A stretch of 64,000 nucleotides of DNA, taken from contig JAIXSA010000054.1 of assembly GCA_027484915.1 (NCBI GenBank), positions 45,532 to 109,531 of the forward strand. Reading direction: 5' to 3'. A program made the position numbers and the translations under genes. The stretch comes from Paracoccaceae bacterium. Its GTDB lineage: Bacteria; Pseudomonadota; Alphaproteobacteria; Rhodobacterales; Rhodobacteraceae. This document shows, piece by piece, positions 20,383 to 29,287 of the stretch; within the stretch, counting starts at the first letter, position 1, and each line of letters opens with the position of its first letter. The notes beneath the pieces are model-generated. The model saw only the letters and a list, made by a program, of their open reading frames with translations. It had not been told where the DNA came from and ran no database searches.

Positions 20383-20847
20383 ATGATGACACCGCGCCTT
20401 GTCACCGATCCCGCCCTCTGGTCCGCGATCTTGAAGCTTCTGCAGGATGCCTTCGCCTACATGGAAGGTCGGATCGACCCGCCATCCTCACTGCGCGACC
20501 TGACCCCCGAGGTGCTGGATCAACAGGCCCGGACGGGTGAGATCTGGATCATCGGCGCACCCATCGCCTGCGTCTTCCTCACCCCGAAGCCGGGGGCACT
20601 TTATCTTGGGAAGCTGGCCGTCTCGGCAGATCACCGAGGCAGAGGGCTGGCGCGAAGGCTTGTCGACCAAGCCGAGACGCGGGCGCGGGCCTTGCGGCTG
20701 CCCGCATTGGAACTGCAGACGCGGGTGGAACTGATCGAGAACCACCGCGTGTTCGAGGCGATGGGCTTTGCCGAAACCGGGCGGACGGCCCATCCCGGTT
20801 ACGACCGGCCGACCTCGATCACCTACCGGCGACCGGTGGACTTCTGA
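20383..20847 (+). CDS. GNAT family N-acetyltransferase
   Basis: LYLGKLAVSADHRGRGLARRLVDQAETRAR. Confidence 0.88.
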   Translation: MMTPRLVTDPALWSAILKLLQDAFAYMEGRIDPPSSLRDLTPEVLDQQARTGEIWIIGAPIACVFLTPKPGALYLGKLAVSADHRGRGLARRLVDQAETRARALRLPALELQTRVELIENHRVFEAMGFAETGRTAHPGYDRPTSITYRRPVDF

Positions 20848-21881
20848 ACCAGGGTCGCCAGTTGGAAATCTGCCGGGATGGCATCCCTGCCACCCAGGAC
20901 CAGGTCGGCCATGACCTCGGCCACCTTGGGTGCCATGCCGAACCCGATCTTGAACCCGCCGTTCGCCACGAAATGCCCCCGCCGCCCCGGCCAGGCGCCC
21001 AAAAGCGGCGCGCGGCTTGCGGCCCTGGGGCGGATCCCGGCCCAACGGTCGATGACTGTGGCCGCGGCAAGCGCAGGAACCGCCGCCACGGCCTTGGCCA
21101 GTAGGGTGTCGAGTTGCGCATCGGTCCCGTCCTCGGCCCACTGGGCCTCGGAGGTCGAGCCGATGGCGACGGTCCCGTCGGCATGGGGCACGATGTGCAA
21201 ACCGTCAACGAAAAGCTGTGGCTGGTCGCGTGCGTCGTGCCGCAGCGAAAGGGCCTGACCCTTCACCCCGGTGCCGAGAGGCGCACCGAAGTCCTGCGAC
21301 AGCGAGTCCAGCCCCGCCATCCCCGTCGCATGGACCACCGCGCCCGCGTCGCTCTCCTCTCCCACAATCAGGTCCGCCCCTCCGGCCTTCAGGGCCGCGA
21401 CAAGCGCCGCAAGTCCCATCCGGGGCGAAAGACGCGCAGAGAGGGTGTCCCGGACCAGCCAGCCCGAGGGCGTCAGCGGTTCCCAGGCCGCTCCGGTCGC
21501 CGCGATCACCCGCCACTCTGCCTCGCCCCGCCAAAGCGCTGCGGCCTCATCCTGACGGCGTCGCGCGGCTTGCACCGACCGGTCGTCGGGCAGCGGCTGC
21601 AACCGGCCAAGGCGGGCATAGCCAGAGGGCAGGCCCGACGCGGTTTCGACCGCTTGCCACCAGCCGGGTGCCATCAGAAGGCTTTCCAGCTGAAAGGCCT
21701 TCTTCGCATTCCACGCCTCGGGAACATGTGGCGACAGGGCACCTACCAGGCCGCCGGACGATCCAGCCCCCCAGGTCCGCGCCTCGATCACCCGGACCCT
21801 GGCGCCGCGCTGAAGGCAGGCCCAGGCGATGGAGAGACCGAAGATGCCCCCGCCCCGAACCGTCACATCGATGCTTGCCAT
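20823..21881 (-). CDS. FAD-dependent (DAO family) oxidoreductase, candidate MnmC oxidase-domain homolog
   Basis: VTVRGGGIFGLSIAWACLQRGARVRVIEA and DAO-type C-term; divergently paired with a MnmD-like methyltransferase. Confidence 0.85.
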   Translation of the reverse strand: MASIDVTVRGGGIFGLSIAWACLQRGARVRVIEARTWGAGSSGGLVGALSPHVPEAWNAKKAFQLESLLMAPGWWQAVETASGLPSGYARLGRLQPLPDDRSVQAARRRQDEAAALWRGEAEWRVIAATGAAWEPLTPSGWLVRDTLSARLSPRMGLAALVAALKAGGADLIVGEESDAGAVVHATGMAGLDSLSQDFGAPLGTGVKGQALSLRHDARDQPQLFVDGLHIVPHADGTVAIGSTSEAQWAEDGTDAQLDTLLAKAVAAVPALAAATVIDRWAGIRPRAASRAPLLGAWPGRRGHFVANGGFKIGFGMAPKVAEVMADLVLGGRDAIPADFQLATLVQKSTGRR

Positions 21882-21925
21882 TCCGTCGCCCCAAGCCCAT
21901 CACACCGTCCGAAGGACTACCCGCG

Positions 21926-22627
21926 ATGACCAGCCCCGACCAGACCCCGATGCTCGACTGGCGCGACGAGACCATCCCCGTCTCGCGCCGGTTCGACGAC
22001 CCCTACTTCTCGCTGTCTGGCGGGCTGGAGGAGACGCGGCACGTCTTCCTGTCCGGGAACGGGCTGCCGGGACGGTTCCGGGACGGGTTCCGGATCGCCG
22101 AACTGGGCTTCGGGACCGGGCTCAATCTTCTGGCGGTGCTGCTGGCGCACCGTGGCCCGGGCCATGTGCAGTATACCAGTTTCGAAGCCTTTCCGATGTC
22201 CGCCCACGACATCGCCCGTGCTCTGCAGGCGTTCCCCGAGGTCACCGAGATTGCCGGGACATTCCTAAGCCAGTGGCAGGCAGGCGCAACCGTCCTGACC
22301 TTTCCGCACCTCACCGCCACCGTCATCCTGGGCGACGCGCGCGAAACGCTGCCAGCCTGGGACGGGCAAGCGGATGCCTGGTTCCTTGACGGCTTCTCCC
22401 CGGCGAAGAACCCCGAGCTTTGGTCGCCGGACCTGTTGGCCGAGGTCGCGCGCCATACCGCGCCGAGTGGCACCTTCGCGACCTATACCGCCGCGGGCCA
22501 TGTCCGTCGCGCGCTGGCCGACGCGGGGTTCACCGTGACCCGCCAGCCCGGCTTTGGCCGCAAGCGGCACATGACCTGCGGCACACTTCAGACGGCGACC
22601 GCCGCCAGCGGAACATTCCCCGGGTGA
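21926..22627 (+). CDS. mnmD: tRNA (5-methylaminomethyl-2-thiouridine) methyltransferase MnmD-like
   Basis: FDDPYFSLSGGLEETRHVFL, ELGFGTGLNLLA, DAWFLDGFSPAKNPELWSPDLL, FATYTAAGHVRRAL, GFGRKRHM. Confidence 0.92.
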   Translation: MTSPDQTPMLDWRDETIPVSRRFDDPYFSLSGGLEETRHVFLSGNGLPGRFRDGFRIAELGFGTGLNLLAVLLAHRGPGHVQYTSFEAFPMSAHDIARALQAFPEVTEIAGTFLSQWQAGATVLTFPHLTATVILGDARETLPAWDGQADAWFLDGFSPAKNPELWSPDLLAEVARHTAPSGTFATYTAAGHVRRALADAGFTVTRQPGFGRKRHMTCGTLQTATAASGTFPG

Positions 22628-22785
22628 CGGGCGAGGACCGCGCCGTTGCGGAAATGTCCCGCCACCCGGACCAAGCCGCCCAGGAAACTGCCCCGCACGA
22701 TGGTCACGGTATCCGACTGACGGGATGCTTGGGCGCGATCAAGCCTTGCCAAGCCCCGCAATAGGGCGTACCCGCCCGCCTTCGG

Positions 22786-22814
22786 TTGAGATTGCCCGGT
22801 CCCGGTGCTAGGCT
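22786..22814 (+). promoter_or_regulatory. Candidate sigma70-type promoter of rsfS-rlmH
   Basis: TTGAGA (22786-22791), 17-bp spacer, TAGGCT (22809-22814). Confidence 0.5.
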
Positions 22815-22872
22815 TGACCCATCAGCCCGGCGCGGGGGCTATCCGTCCGCGCTTCCTCTGGAGGACCTGGTC

Positions 22873-23295
22873 CTGTCGCATTCTGATCCCGCCACCGGCC
22901 TTCCGGTCGGTCCTCGTCCGCAACCTTCGGACGCGACCCCGCAAGACCACCGCTCCGAGGACGTCCTGGAGCTTGTCCTGAAGTCCGTCGACGACGACAA
23001 GGCCGAGGACATCGTGCAGATCGACCTGCGCGGCCGTTCCGACGTGGCCGATTACATGGTCATTTGCTCGGGCCGGTCTTCGCGCCAGGTCGGGTCGATT
23101 TCGGAAAAGCTTGCCGACCGCCTGAAGCAGGAGATGCGGATCTCTGTGCGGATGGAGGGGAAAGAGACCGGCGACTGGGTTCTGATCGACGCGGGCGACG
23201 TGATCGTCCATGTCTTCCGGCCCGAAGTCCGCGAATTCTACCAGCTTGAGAAGATGTGGCTGCCGGCGGGGACGACCCGCTCTGCCCAGGTCTGA
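22873..23295 (+). CDS. rsfS: Ribosomal silencing factor RsfS (start codon uncertain)
   Basis: EDVLELVLKSVDDDKAEDIVQIDLRGRSDVADYMVICSGRSSRQV; the frame is open back to TTG 22786, but that overlaps the candidate -35; GGAGG at 22860 is spaced for CTG 22873. Confidence 0.85.
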   Translation: MSHSDPATGLPVGPRPQPSDATPQDHRSEDVLELVLKSVDDDKAEDIVQIDLRGRSDVADYMVICSGRSSRQVGSISEKLADRLKQEMRISVRMEGKETGDWVLIDAGDVIVHVFRPEVREFYQLEKMWLPAGTTRSAQV

Positions 23296-23765
23296 TGCGC
23301 CTGCACCTTTGCGCCGTGGGCCGCCTGCGGGCCGGACCCGAGCGCGATCTGGTGGACGACTATCTGCAAAGGCTGGACCGCACGGGCCGCCCCCTGGGGC
23401 TGGGTCCTGTCGCCGAGCATGAGGTCGAGGACAAGAAGGGTGGGGGCATGGCAGCCGAGGGGCTGCTGCTGACCCGCGCGATTCCCGACGGTGCGGCGCT
23501 GTGCGTTCTGGACGAACGGGGCAAGACGCTCTCCAGTCCGGACTTCGCGCAAACTTTGGCGCAGTGGCGTGATGGCGGGCGGCAGGATGCGGCCTTCGTG
23601 ATCGGCGGCGCGGATGGGGTGGACCCGGCCCTGCGCGCCCGTGCCGATCTGAGCCTCAGCTTCGGCCGAATGGTCTGGCCGCACATGCTGGTGCGGGTGA
23701 TGCTGGCCGAACAGCTTTACCGCGCGGCGACCATCCTTGCCGGGTCGCCCTACCACCGGGTCTAG
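23295..23765 (+). CDS. rlmH: 23S rRNA (pseudouridine1915-N3)-methyltransferase RlmH
   Basis: MRLHLCAVGRLRAGPE, FVIGGADGVDP, LSFGRMVWPHMLVRVMLAEQLYRAATILAGSPYHRV. Confidence 0.96.
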   Translation: MRLHLCAVGRLRAGPERDLVDDYLQRLDRTGRPLGLGPVAEHEVEDKKGGGMAAEGLLLTRAIPDGAALCVLDERGKTLSSPDFAQTLAQWRDGGRQDAAFVIGGADGVDPALRARADLSLSFGRMVWPHMLVRVMLAEQLYRAATILAGSPYHRV

Positions 23766-25093
23766 CGCAGCGCCCGCTCTGCCGCAGCGCCCAGCCGCAG
23801 CAGTCTCGCCTCTTGACCGGCTCCGCCCATCAGACTGATCCCGCAGGACGGCTGCGAGGAGGGCAGCGTCAGTGCGCAGACCCCCAGCATGTTGCCGATT
23901 CGCGTGTTGCGCAGCGCCAGGAGGTTCTCTGTCACGTAGTAGGCGTCGTCGGTCATCAGCCGGTTCGCCTCGGGCGGAAGGATCGGCGAGGTCGGCACCA
24001 GGACGGCGTCGTAGGCAGCCACCCGGTCAGCCCAGGTCCGCTGCAGCACCTCCAGTCGGCGCCAGCCCGCGACATAGTCGACCGCTGACACATTCGCCCC
24101 GGTGCGGAACCGCTCCAGTATGCGGGGAAACATTTTCTGCGGTGCGGCTTCGATAAGCTCGCGCCAGATGCCGTAGGCTTCGGCGGTGACAAGCAAACCG
24201 GCCAGGCCAAGCGCCTCTGTCACCTCGGGCGCGGTGATGCGGGAGACCTGTGCGCCGGCACGCCCAAGCCGCGCGACGGCATCCTCGAACCCCTTCGCCG
24301 GACGGTCGCGGATATCGTCCAGGGCCACTGTCTCCAGCACTGCCAGCCGCTTGCCAGAAAGGTCGGCACCCTCCAGGTCCGCAACCGGCTCGCCGCTCAT
24401 CGCCGCCAGAAGCAGGGCGCAGTCCTCGACCGAATGGGCCAGAGGTCCGATTGTGTCGAAGCGCTCGCACAGCGGGACCGTACCGGCCAGAGGCAGGCTT
24501 CCCACAGTGGTCTTCAGGCCGACAAGGTCGTTCCAGGCCGCCGGAATGCGCACCGATCCGCCGGTGTCCGACCCGATCGCCGCCGGTGCCAGTCCGAACG
24601 CCACCGACGCAGCAGCACCCGACGATGACCCGCCAGGAACCGCCCTCTCGTCGTTCAGGTTCGGCGGCGTCGCCGTCACGGGGTTGAGCCCCAGACCCGA
24701 AAAGGCCAGCTCCGACATGTGCGTCTTGCCCAGGCAGACGAGGCCCTGCAGCGTGGCACTCTCCAGCACCGCGGCATCCCGGTCTGGCGTGCGGCCCTTC
24801 AGCAGGGCGCTTCCCGCCTCGGTCGCGATGCCAGCGGTATCGAAAAGGTCCTTCCAGCTGATCGGCACCCCGTCCAGCACCCCCTTGCGAAAGCCCGCCT
24901 TCGCCCGCGCCGCCGCCGCCATCGCCTCGCCCCGGGCCCGGGCCGCGGTGGTGCGGGCGTAGATGCGCCCTGACAATTGGCTGCTTTCGATCCGGTCCAG
25001 GAACGCTTCGGTCAGTTCCACCGGGTTGATCCGGCCCTTGCCGATCTCGCGGCCCAGTTCTGCCGCGGTCATGTTCGCCCAGGTTCCGCTCAT
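23762..25093 (-). CDS. Amidase (amidase signature family)
   Basis: GVPISWKDLFDTAG, VPGGSSSGAAASVAFGLAPAAIGSDTGGSVRIPAAW. Confidence 0.94.
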   Translation of the reverse strand: MSGTWANMTAAELGREIGKGRINPVELTEAFLDRIESSQLSGRIYARTTAARARGEAMAAAARAKAGFRKGVLDGVPISWKDLFDTAGIATEAGSALLKGRTPDRDAAVLESATLQGLVCLGKTHMSELAFSGLGLNPVTATPPNLNDERAVPGGSSSGAAASVAFGLAPAAIGSDTGGSVRIPAAWNDLVGLKTTVGSLPLAGTVPLCERFDTIGPLAHSVEDCALLLAAMSGEPVADLEGADLSGKRLAVLETVALDDIRDRPAKGFEDAVARLGRAGAQVSRITAPEVTEALGLAGLLVTAEAYGIWRELIEAAPQKMFPRILERFRTGANVSAVDYVAGWRRLEVLQRTWADRVAAYDAVLVPTSPILPPEANRLMTDDAYYVTENLLALRNTRIGNMLGVCALTLPSSQPSCGISLMGGAGQEARLLRLGAAAERALR

Positions 25094-25174
25094 TCCCGCC
25101 CCCTCGATTGTCCCGTGACGGTAGCGGCTTGGCGACGCATGGACAATCCGTCCCGGTCGGGCGAAGAAGACGGC

Positions 25175-26404
25175 ATGACGAGGGACACCGACATCCTGAT
25201 CGCGGGCGGGGGGCTGAACGGCCCTGCCTTGGCCTTGGCGCTGGCCCAAGGTGGCTTCCGGGTGACAGTCATCGATTCCCGCCCCGCGCCCGACCGGGCC
25301 GAAGCGGGCTTCGACGGGCGCGCCTATGCGTTGGCCATCGCCTCGGTCCGGCTTCTCAGAGCCATCGGCGTCTGGGACAGCTTGGCCGACAAGGCGCAGC
25401 CTATGCTGGAGATCAAGGCCTCGGACGGGCGGGCAGGCGAAGGGGCCGCGCCCTTCTTCCTGCACTTCGACGCCGCCGAGATCGAGGAAGGCCCAATGGG
25501 CCACATGCTTGAGGATCGCTACCTTTATGCAGCCTTCCTGCAGGCGATGGAACGTACGGCCGGCATCACCCTCTTGTCCGGCGAAACCGTCGTGGCGCAG
25601 GACGTGCAGCCCGAAGGCGTCTCGGTCACGCTGGCCTCGCGCCGCACAATCACTGGTGCCCTGCTGGTCGGCTGTGACGGACGCGGATCGGGCACCGCCG
25701 CACGGGCGGGCATCCGCCGGGTGGGCTGGGGCTACGGCCAGACCGCGCTTGTCACAGCGATCCGGCACGAACAGGACCACCACGGCGTGGCGCAGCAATT
25801 CTTCATGCCCTCCGGCCCGCTGGCGATATTGCCGCTGAAGGGCGGGCACCACTCCAGCATCGTCTGGAGCGAGACCGACGCCAACGCCGCCGCGATCCAA
25901 GCCTTGCCGGATGCCGAATATCTGGAGGCCCTGCGCCCCCGCTTCGGGGACTTCCTGGGTGAGATCGAACTGGCCGGCGCGCGCTTCACTTATCCGCTGT
26001 CTCTGTCGCTGGCCGAACGGTTCGTGGCCCCCCGCGTGGCTCTGGTGGGCGACGCGGCGCATGGGGTCCACCCGATTGCGGGACAGGGATTGAACCTTGG
26101 CCTGCGCGACGTGGCGGCGCTGGCCGAGGTGCTGATCCTGGCCCGCCGCCGCGGCGAGGAGCCGGGCAGCCCCGCCGCGCTTGACGCCTACCAGCGCTGG
26201 CGCCGCTTCGACGCCACGGCGCTGGCGCTGGGAATGGACACGGTGAACCGCGTGTTCTCGACCGACAATCCCGTGCTGCGGATGGGCCGCGATCTGGGCA
26301 TGGGCCTGGTGAATGCGGTGCCGGGACTGCGGCGCGGATTCATGCGGCAGGCGGCAGGCTTGACGGGCGATCTGCCGAAGCTTCTGACGGGGCGGCAGGT
26401 GTAG
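25175..26404 (+). CDS. UbiH/UbiF/VisC/COQ6 family FAD-dependent hydroxylase
   Basis: ILIAGGGLNGPALALALAQGG, LVGCDGRGSGTAARAGI, ALVGDAAHGVHPIAGQGLNLGLRD. Confidence 0.93.
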   Translation: MTRDTDILIAGGGLNGPALALALAQGGFRVTVIDSRPAPDRAEAGFDGRAYALAIASVRLLRAIGVWDSLADKAQPMLEIKASDGRAGEGAAPFFLHFDAAEIEEGPMGHMLEDRYLYAAFLQAMERTAGITLLSGETVVAQDVQPEGVSVTLASRRTITGALLVGCDGRGSGTAARAGIRRVGWGYGQTALVTAIRHEQDHHGVAQQFFMPSGPLAILPLKGGHHSSIVWSETDANAAAIQALPDAEYLEALRPRFGDFLGEIELAGARFTYPLSLSLAERFVAPRVALVGDAAHGVHPIAGQGLNLGLRDVAALAEVLILARRRGEEPGSPAALDAYQRWRRFDATALALGMDTVNRVFSTDNPVLRMGRDLGMGLVNAVPGLRRGFMRQAAGLTGDLPKLLTGRQV

Positions 26405-27752
26405 CGGACGGCTCGTCGTTGCTTGCGCCCTCCTCGCGATGAGGAGACGGCGTCGAACGAAGAGCCTCTGCTTTCCGTGCCGCACGGCGATCCAGCAGGT
26501 GGAACAGAAGCGGGTTTGCCAGGATGGAGATCATCGCCCCCGCCACGACCAGGTCGCGCGCCTCGGCCGGGACGATGTCCAGTGTCACGGCCATCGTGAT
26601 GAGAATGAACGAGAATTCCCCGATCTGCGCCAGACTGGCCGCAATGGTCAGGCCCTTGTCATGGTCGTGCCCGAAGGCGCGCACGATGTAGTAGGCGGCG
26701 ACCGATTTCACGACGATGATGATCAGCACAGTCCCCACCAGCGCAAGCGGCGCGCTGAGGATGACCCCAGGATTGAACAGCATCCCGACCGAGACGAAAA
26801 ACAGCACCGCAAAGGCGTCGCGCAGGGGCAGCGTCTCACGCATGGCCTGCTGCGACAGGGTCGAGGAGGACATCACCATGCCGGCGAAGAAGGCGCCCAG
26901 CGCAAAGGACACGCCGAAGAGGTGCGTCGCGCCATAGGCAACCCCTAGCGCGATGGCCAGGACAGAGAGCCGGAACAACTCACGCGAGCGGGTCTGCGCG
27001 ACGAAGTGCAGGACCCAGGGCACCACGCGCTGGCCGACGATCAGCATCAGCGCCACGAAGGCCGCGGCCTTCGCAAGGGTGATGAGCACGGTCGCCGCGA
27101 TGGGGCCGATGCCGATGGTGCCGGTTACCTCGGCCACCGCTTCGGCCTCTTCCGCCACAGGAATGGCATTGCCGCCCAGAAGACCGGCCAGCGGCGGAAT
27201 CAGGACCAGCGAGATGACCATCACCAGGTCCTCGACGATCAGCCAACCCACGGCAACCCGGCCCTTGTCGGTGGTGACAAGCTCACGGTCCTGCAGGGCG
27301 CGCAACAGCACCACGGTCGAGGCGACCGAAAGCGCGAGGCCAAAGATCAGCCCGGCCCCAAGGCTCCACCCCAGGGCCCAGCCCATTGCCGTGCCAAAGG
27401 CGGTAGCGACGGCGATCTGTCCCAGGGCGCCGGGAACGGCGATGGCCTGCACCGCCATCAGGTCACGGGGCGAAAAGTGCAGCCCGACGCCGAACATGAG
27501 CAGGATCACCCCAAGCTCGGCCAGTTCGGTGGCAAGCTTCATGTCCGCGACATAGCCCGGCGTGAACGGCCCGATCACCACCCCGGCCAGCAGATACCCC
27601 GCGATCAACGGCAGCTTCAGGCGTTGCGCCAGAAGGCCGAAGATGAAGGCAAGGCCGAAGCCGGCGACAAGTGTGGTGATCAGGGGCGTTTCGTGGGGCA
27701 ATGGATCATGAACCTTTCTGGCGCACCGTCCGGCATAGCCGGGCGTGCCCAT
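26340..27752 (-). CDS. Kef-type monovalent cation:proton antiporter, CPA2 family (start uncertain)
   Basis: LPLIAGYLLAGVVIGPFTPGYV, LGVILLMFGVGLHFS, FALGAFFAGMVMSSS, FVSVGMLFNPG; no recognisable C-terminal TrkA-N/RCK domain. Confidence 0.9.
   Translation of the reverse strand: MGTPGYAGRCARKVHDPLPHETPLITTLVAGFGLAFIFGLLAQRLKLPLIAGYLLAGVVIGPFTPGYVADMKLATELAELGVILLMFGVGLHFSPRDLMAVQAIAVPGALGQIAVATAFGTAMGWALGWSLGAGLIFGLALSVASTVVLLRALQDRELVTTDKGRVAVGWLIVEDLVMVISLVLIPPLAGLLGGNAIPVAEEAEAVAEVTGTIGIGPIAATVLITLAKAAAFVALMLIVGQRVVPWVLHFVAQTRSRELFRLSVLAIALGVAYGATHLFGVSFALGAFFAGMVMSSSTLSQQAMRETLPLRDAFAVLFFVSVGMLFNPGVILSAPLALVGTVLIIIVVKSVAAYYIVRAFGHDHDKGLTIAASLAQIGEFSFILITMAVTLDIVPAEARDLVVAGAMISILANPLLFHLLDRRAARKAEALRSTPSPHREEGASNDEPSATPAAPSEASADRPSSLPPAA
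26410..26466. repeat. Dispersed palindromic repeat family E, copy E4
   Basis: GGCTCGTCGTT...CCTCCTCGCGATGAGGAG...AACGAAGAGCC; arms GGCTC/GAGCC, TCGTT/AACGA, CTCCT/AGGAG; lies inside the 3' end of the antiporter ORF. Confidence 0.7.
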
Positions 27753-27886
27753 CTGCGTTTCGGGAAATTGTGTCAGGAGACAATGGGATAGTAGGGTCTG
27801 ATTCGCGCAATGCAACCGGCAGGGCCGCCAGAGGCGATAACAATTCCACCACTTGTCGAAACAGTTTGAAATGTTAGGCCTTGGGG

Positions 27887-29098
27887 ATGCCCGACCTGAT
27901 CCCGAACCTCCGCGCGCGGCGTCTGTTTCTTCAGCGCCATGCCCTGTCCGAAGCACCAGCGGGACCGGCAACGGGTCAGGCGCTGCATGATCTGATCGAC
28001 CGGATCGGCTTTGTCCAGGTGGACAGCATCAACACCGTGGCCCGGGCGCATGACATGATCCTGTGGTCGAGGCGTCAGTCCTATCGCCCCCCCGCGTTGA
28101 AGCGTTTGCTGGAACGGGATCGCGCACTGTGGGAGCATTGGACGCATGACGCCTCGATCCTGCCAGTGCGGTTGCATGGGGTCTGGCAGCACCGCTTCCA
28201 GCGTGACGCCGTGCGGCTGGAGAAGAACTGGCGCAGCTGGTTCCGTGAGGGGTATGAGGCACAATTTGACAGCATTCTCAACCGGATAGCGAAGGACGGC
28301 CCGGTGGGGACGGCGGATGTGGGCGAAGGCGAGGTGCGGGGCAAGGGGGGCTGGTGGGACTGGCATCCGTCGAAGACGGCGCTGGAATGGCTGTGGCGGA
28401 CGGGGCGGCTGGCGATCACCCGCCGGGACGGGTTCGCCAAGATCTACGACCTGACCGAGCGGGTGATCCCCGAGATCCATCGTGCCCCGGTTGCGGCTGA
28501 GGAGGTCTGCGACTGGGCGTGCCGCAGTGCGCTTCGGCATCTGGGCTTTGGCACCAGCGGAGAGATCGCGGCCTACTGGAACGCGGTCAGCCCGGAAGCC
28601 GCAAAACACTGGTGCCGCGAGGCACTGGTGCGGGGCGAGATCATCGAGGCAGAGGTCGAGGGCGCCATCGGCCAGCGCCGCAAGGTCTTCATCTTCCCCG
28701 GGATTCTGGACGAGCTGCCGCCCGAACCCACCCCCCGCCTGCGCATCCTGTCGCCCTTCGACCCGGCCCTGCGCGACCGCGACCGGGCGGAGTTTCTGTT
28801 CGGCTTCTTCTACCGGATCGAGGTCTTCGTGCCCGAGCCGAAGCGGGTCTACGGCTACTACGTCTTCCCGGTGATGGAGGGCGAAAGGCTGGTGGGTCGG
28901 ATCGACGTGAAGGCCTTCCGCGATGCGGGGGCGTTGCGGGTCAAGGCGTTCTGGCCGGAGGCGGGAGTGAAGCTGACGAAGGCTCGCCGCGCGAAGCTGG
29001 AGGCGGAGCTGGACCGGCTGGCGGTGTTTTCGGGCTGTGAACGGGTGGAGTTCCTGGACGGGTGGGAGCGGGAGACCTTGGCGCGGCCAAGTATCTGA
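27887..29098 (+). CDS. Winged-helix DNA-binding (HTH_42) protein, YcaQ/AlkX-like DNA glycosylase
   Basis: IGFVQVDSINTVARAHDMILWSR; QxD motif; DPALRDRDRAEFLFGFFYRIEVFVPEPKRVYGYYVFPVMEGERLVGRID. Confidence 0.9.
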   Translation: MPDLIPNLRARRLFLQRHALSEAPAGPATGQALHDLIDRIGFVQVDSINTVARAHDMILWSRRQSYRPPALKRLLERDRALWEHWTHDASILPVRLHGVWQHRFQRDAVRLEKNWRSWFREGYEAQFDSILNRIAKDGPVGTADVGEGEVRGKGGWWDWHPSKTALEWLWRTGRLAITRRDGFAKIYDLTERVIPEIHRAPVAAEEVCDWACRSALRHLGFGTSGEIAAYWNAVSPEAAKHWCREALVRGEIIEAEVEGAIGQRRKVFIFPGILDELPPEPTPRLRILSPFDPALRDRDRAEFLFGFFYRIEVFVPEPKRVYGYYVFPVMEGERLVGRIDVKAFRDAGALRVKAFWPEAGVKLTKARRAKLEAELDRLAVFSGCERVEFLDGWERETLARPSI

Positions 29099-29287
29099 GA
29101 ACGCTGCATTAACGGCAGGCCATGCTGCCGGAGTGCCCGTCCTTTATCTGTCTTCCTTGTGTCTTTCTTCCGTCTCTACGCGCGTCTGGCTTGCAATGCG
29201 TTAACCATCAGCGCGAATCGATTGGCAGGGTGTCGGACAGGCGGCTAAGCTGCCGGGAATTCGCAGCGTCGCAGCCAAGATCTTTCG

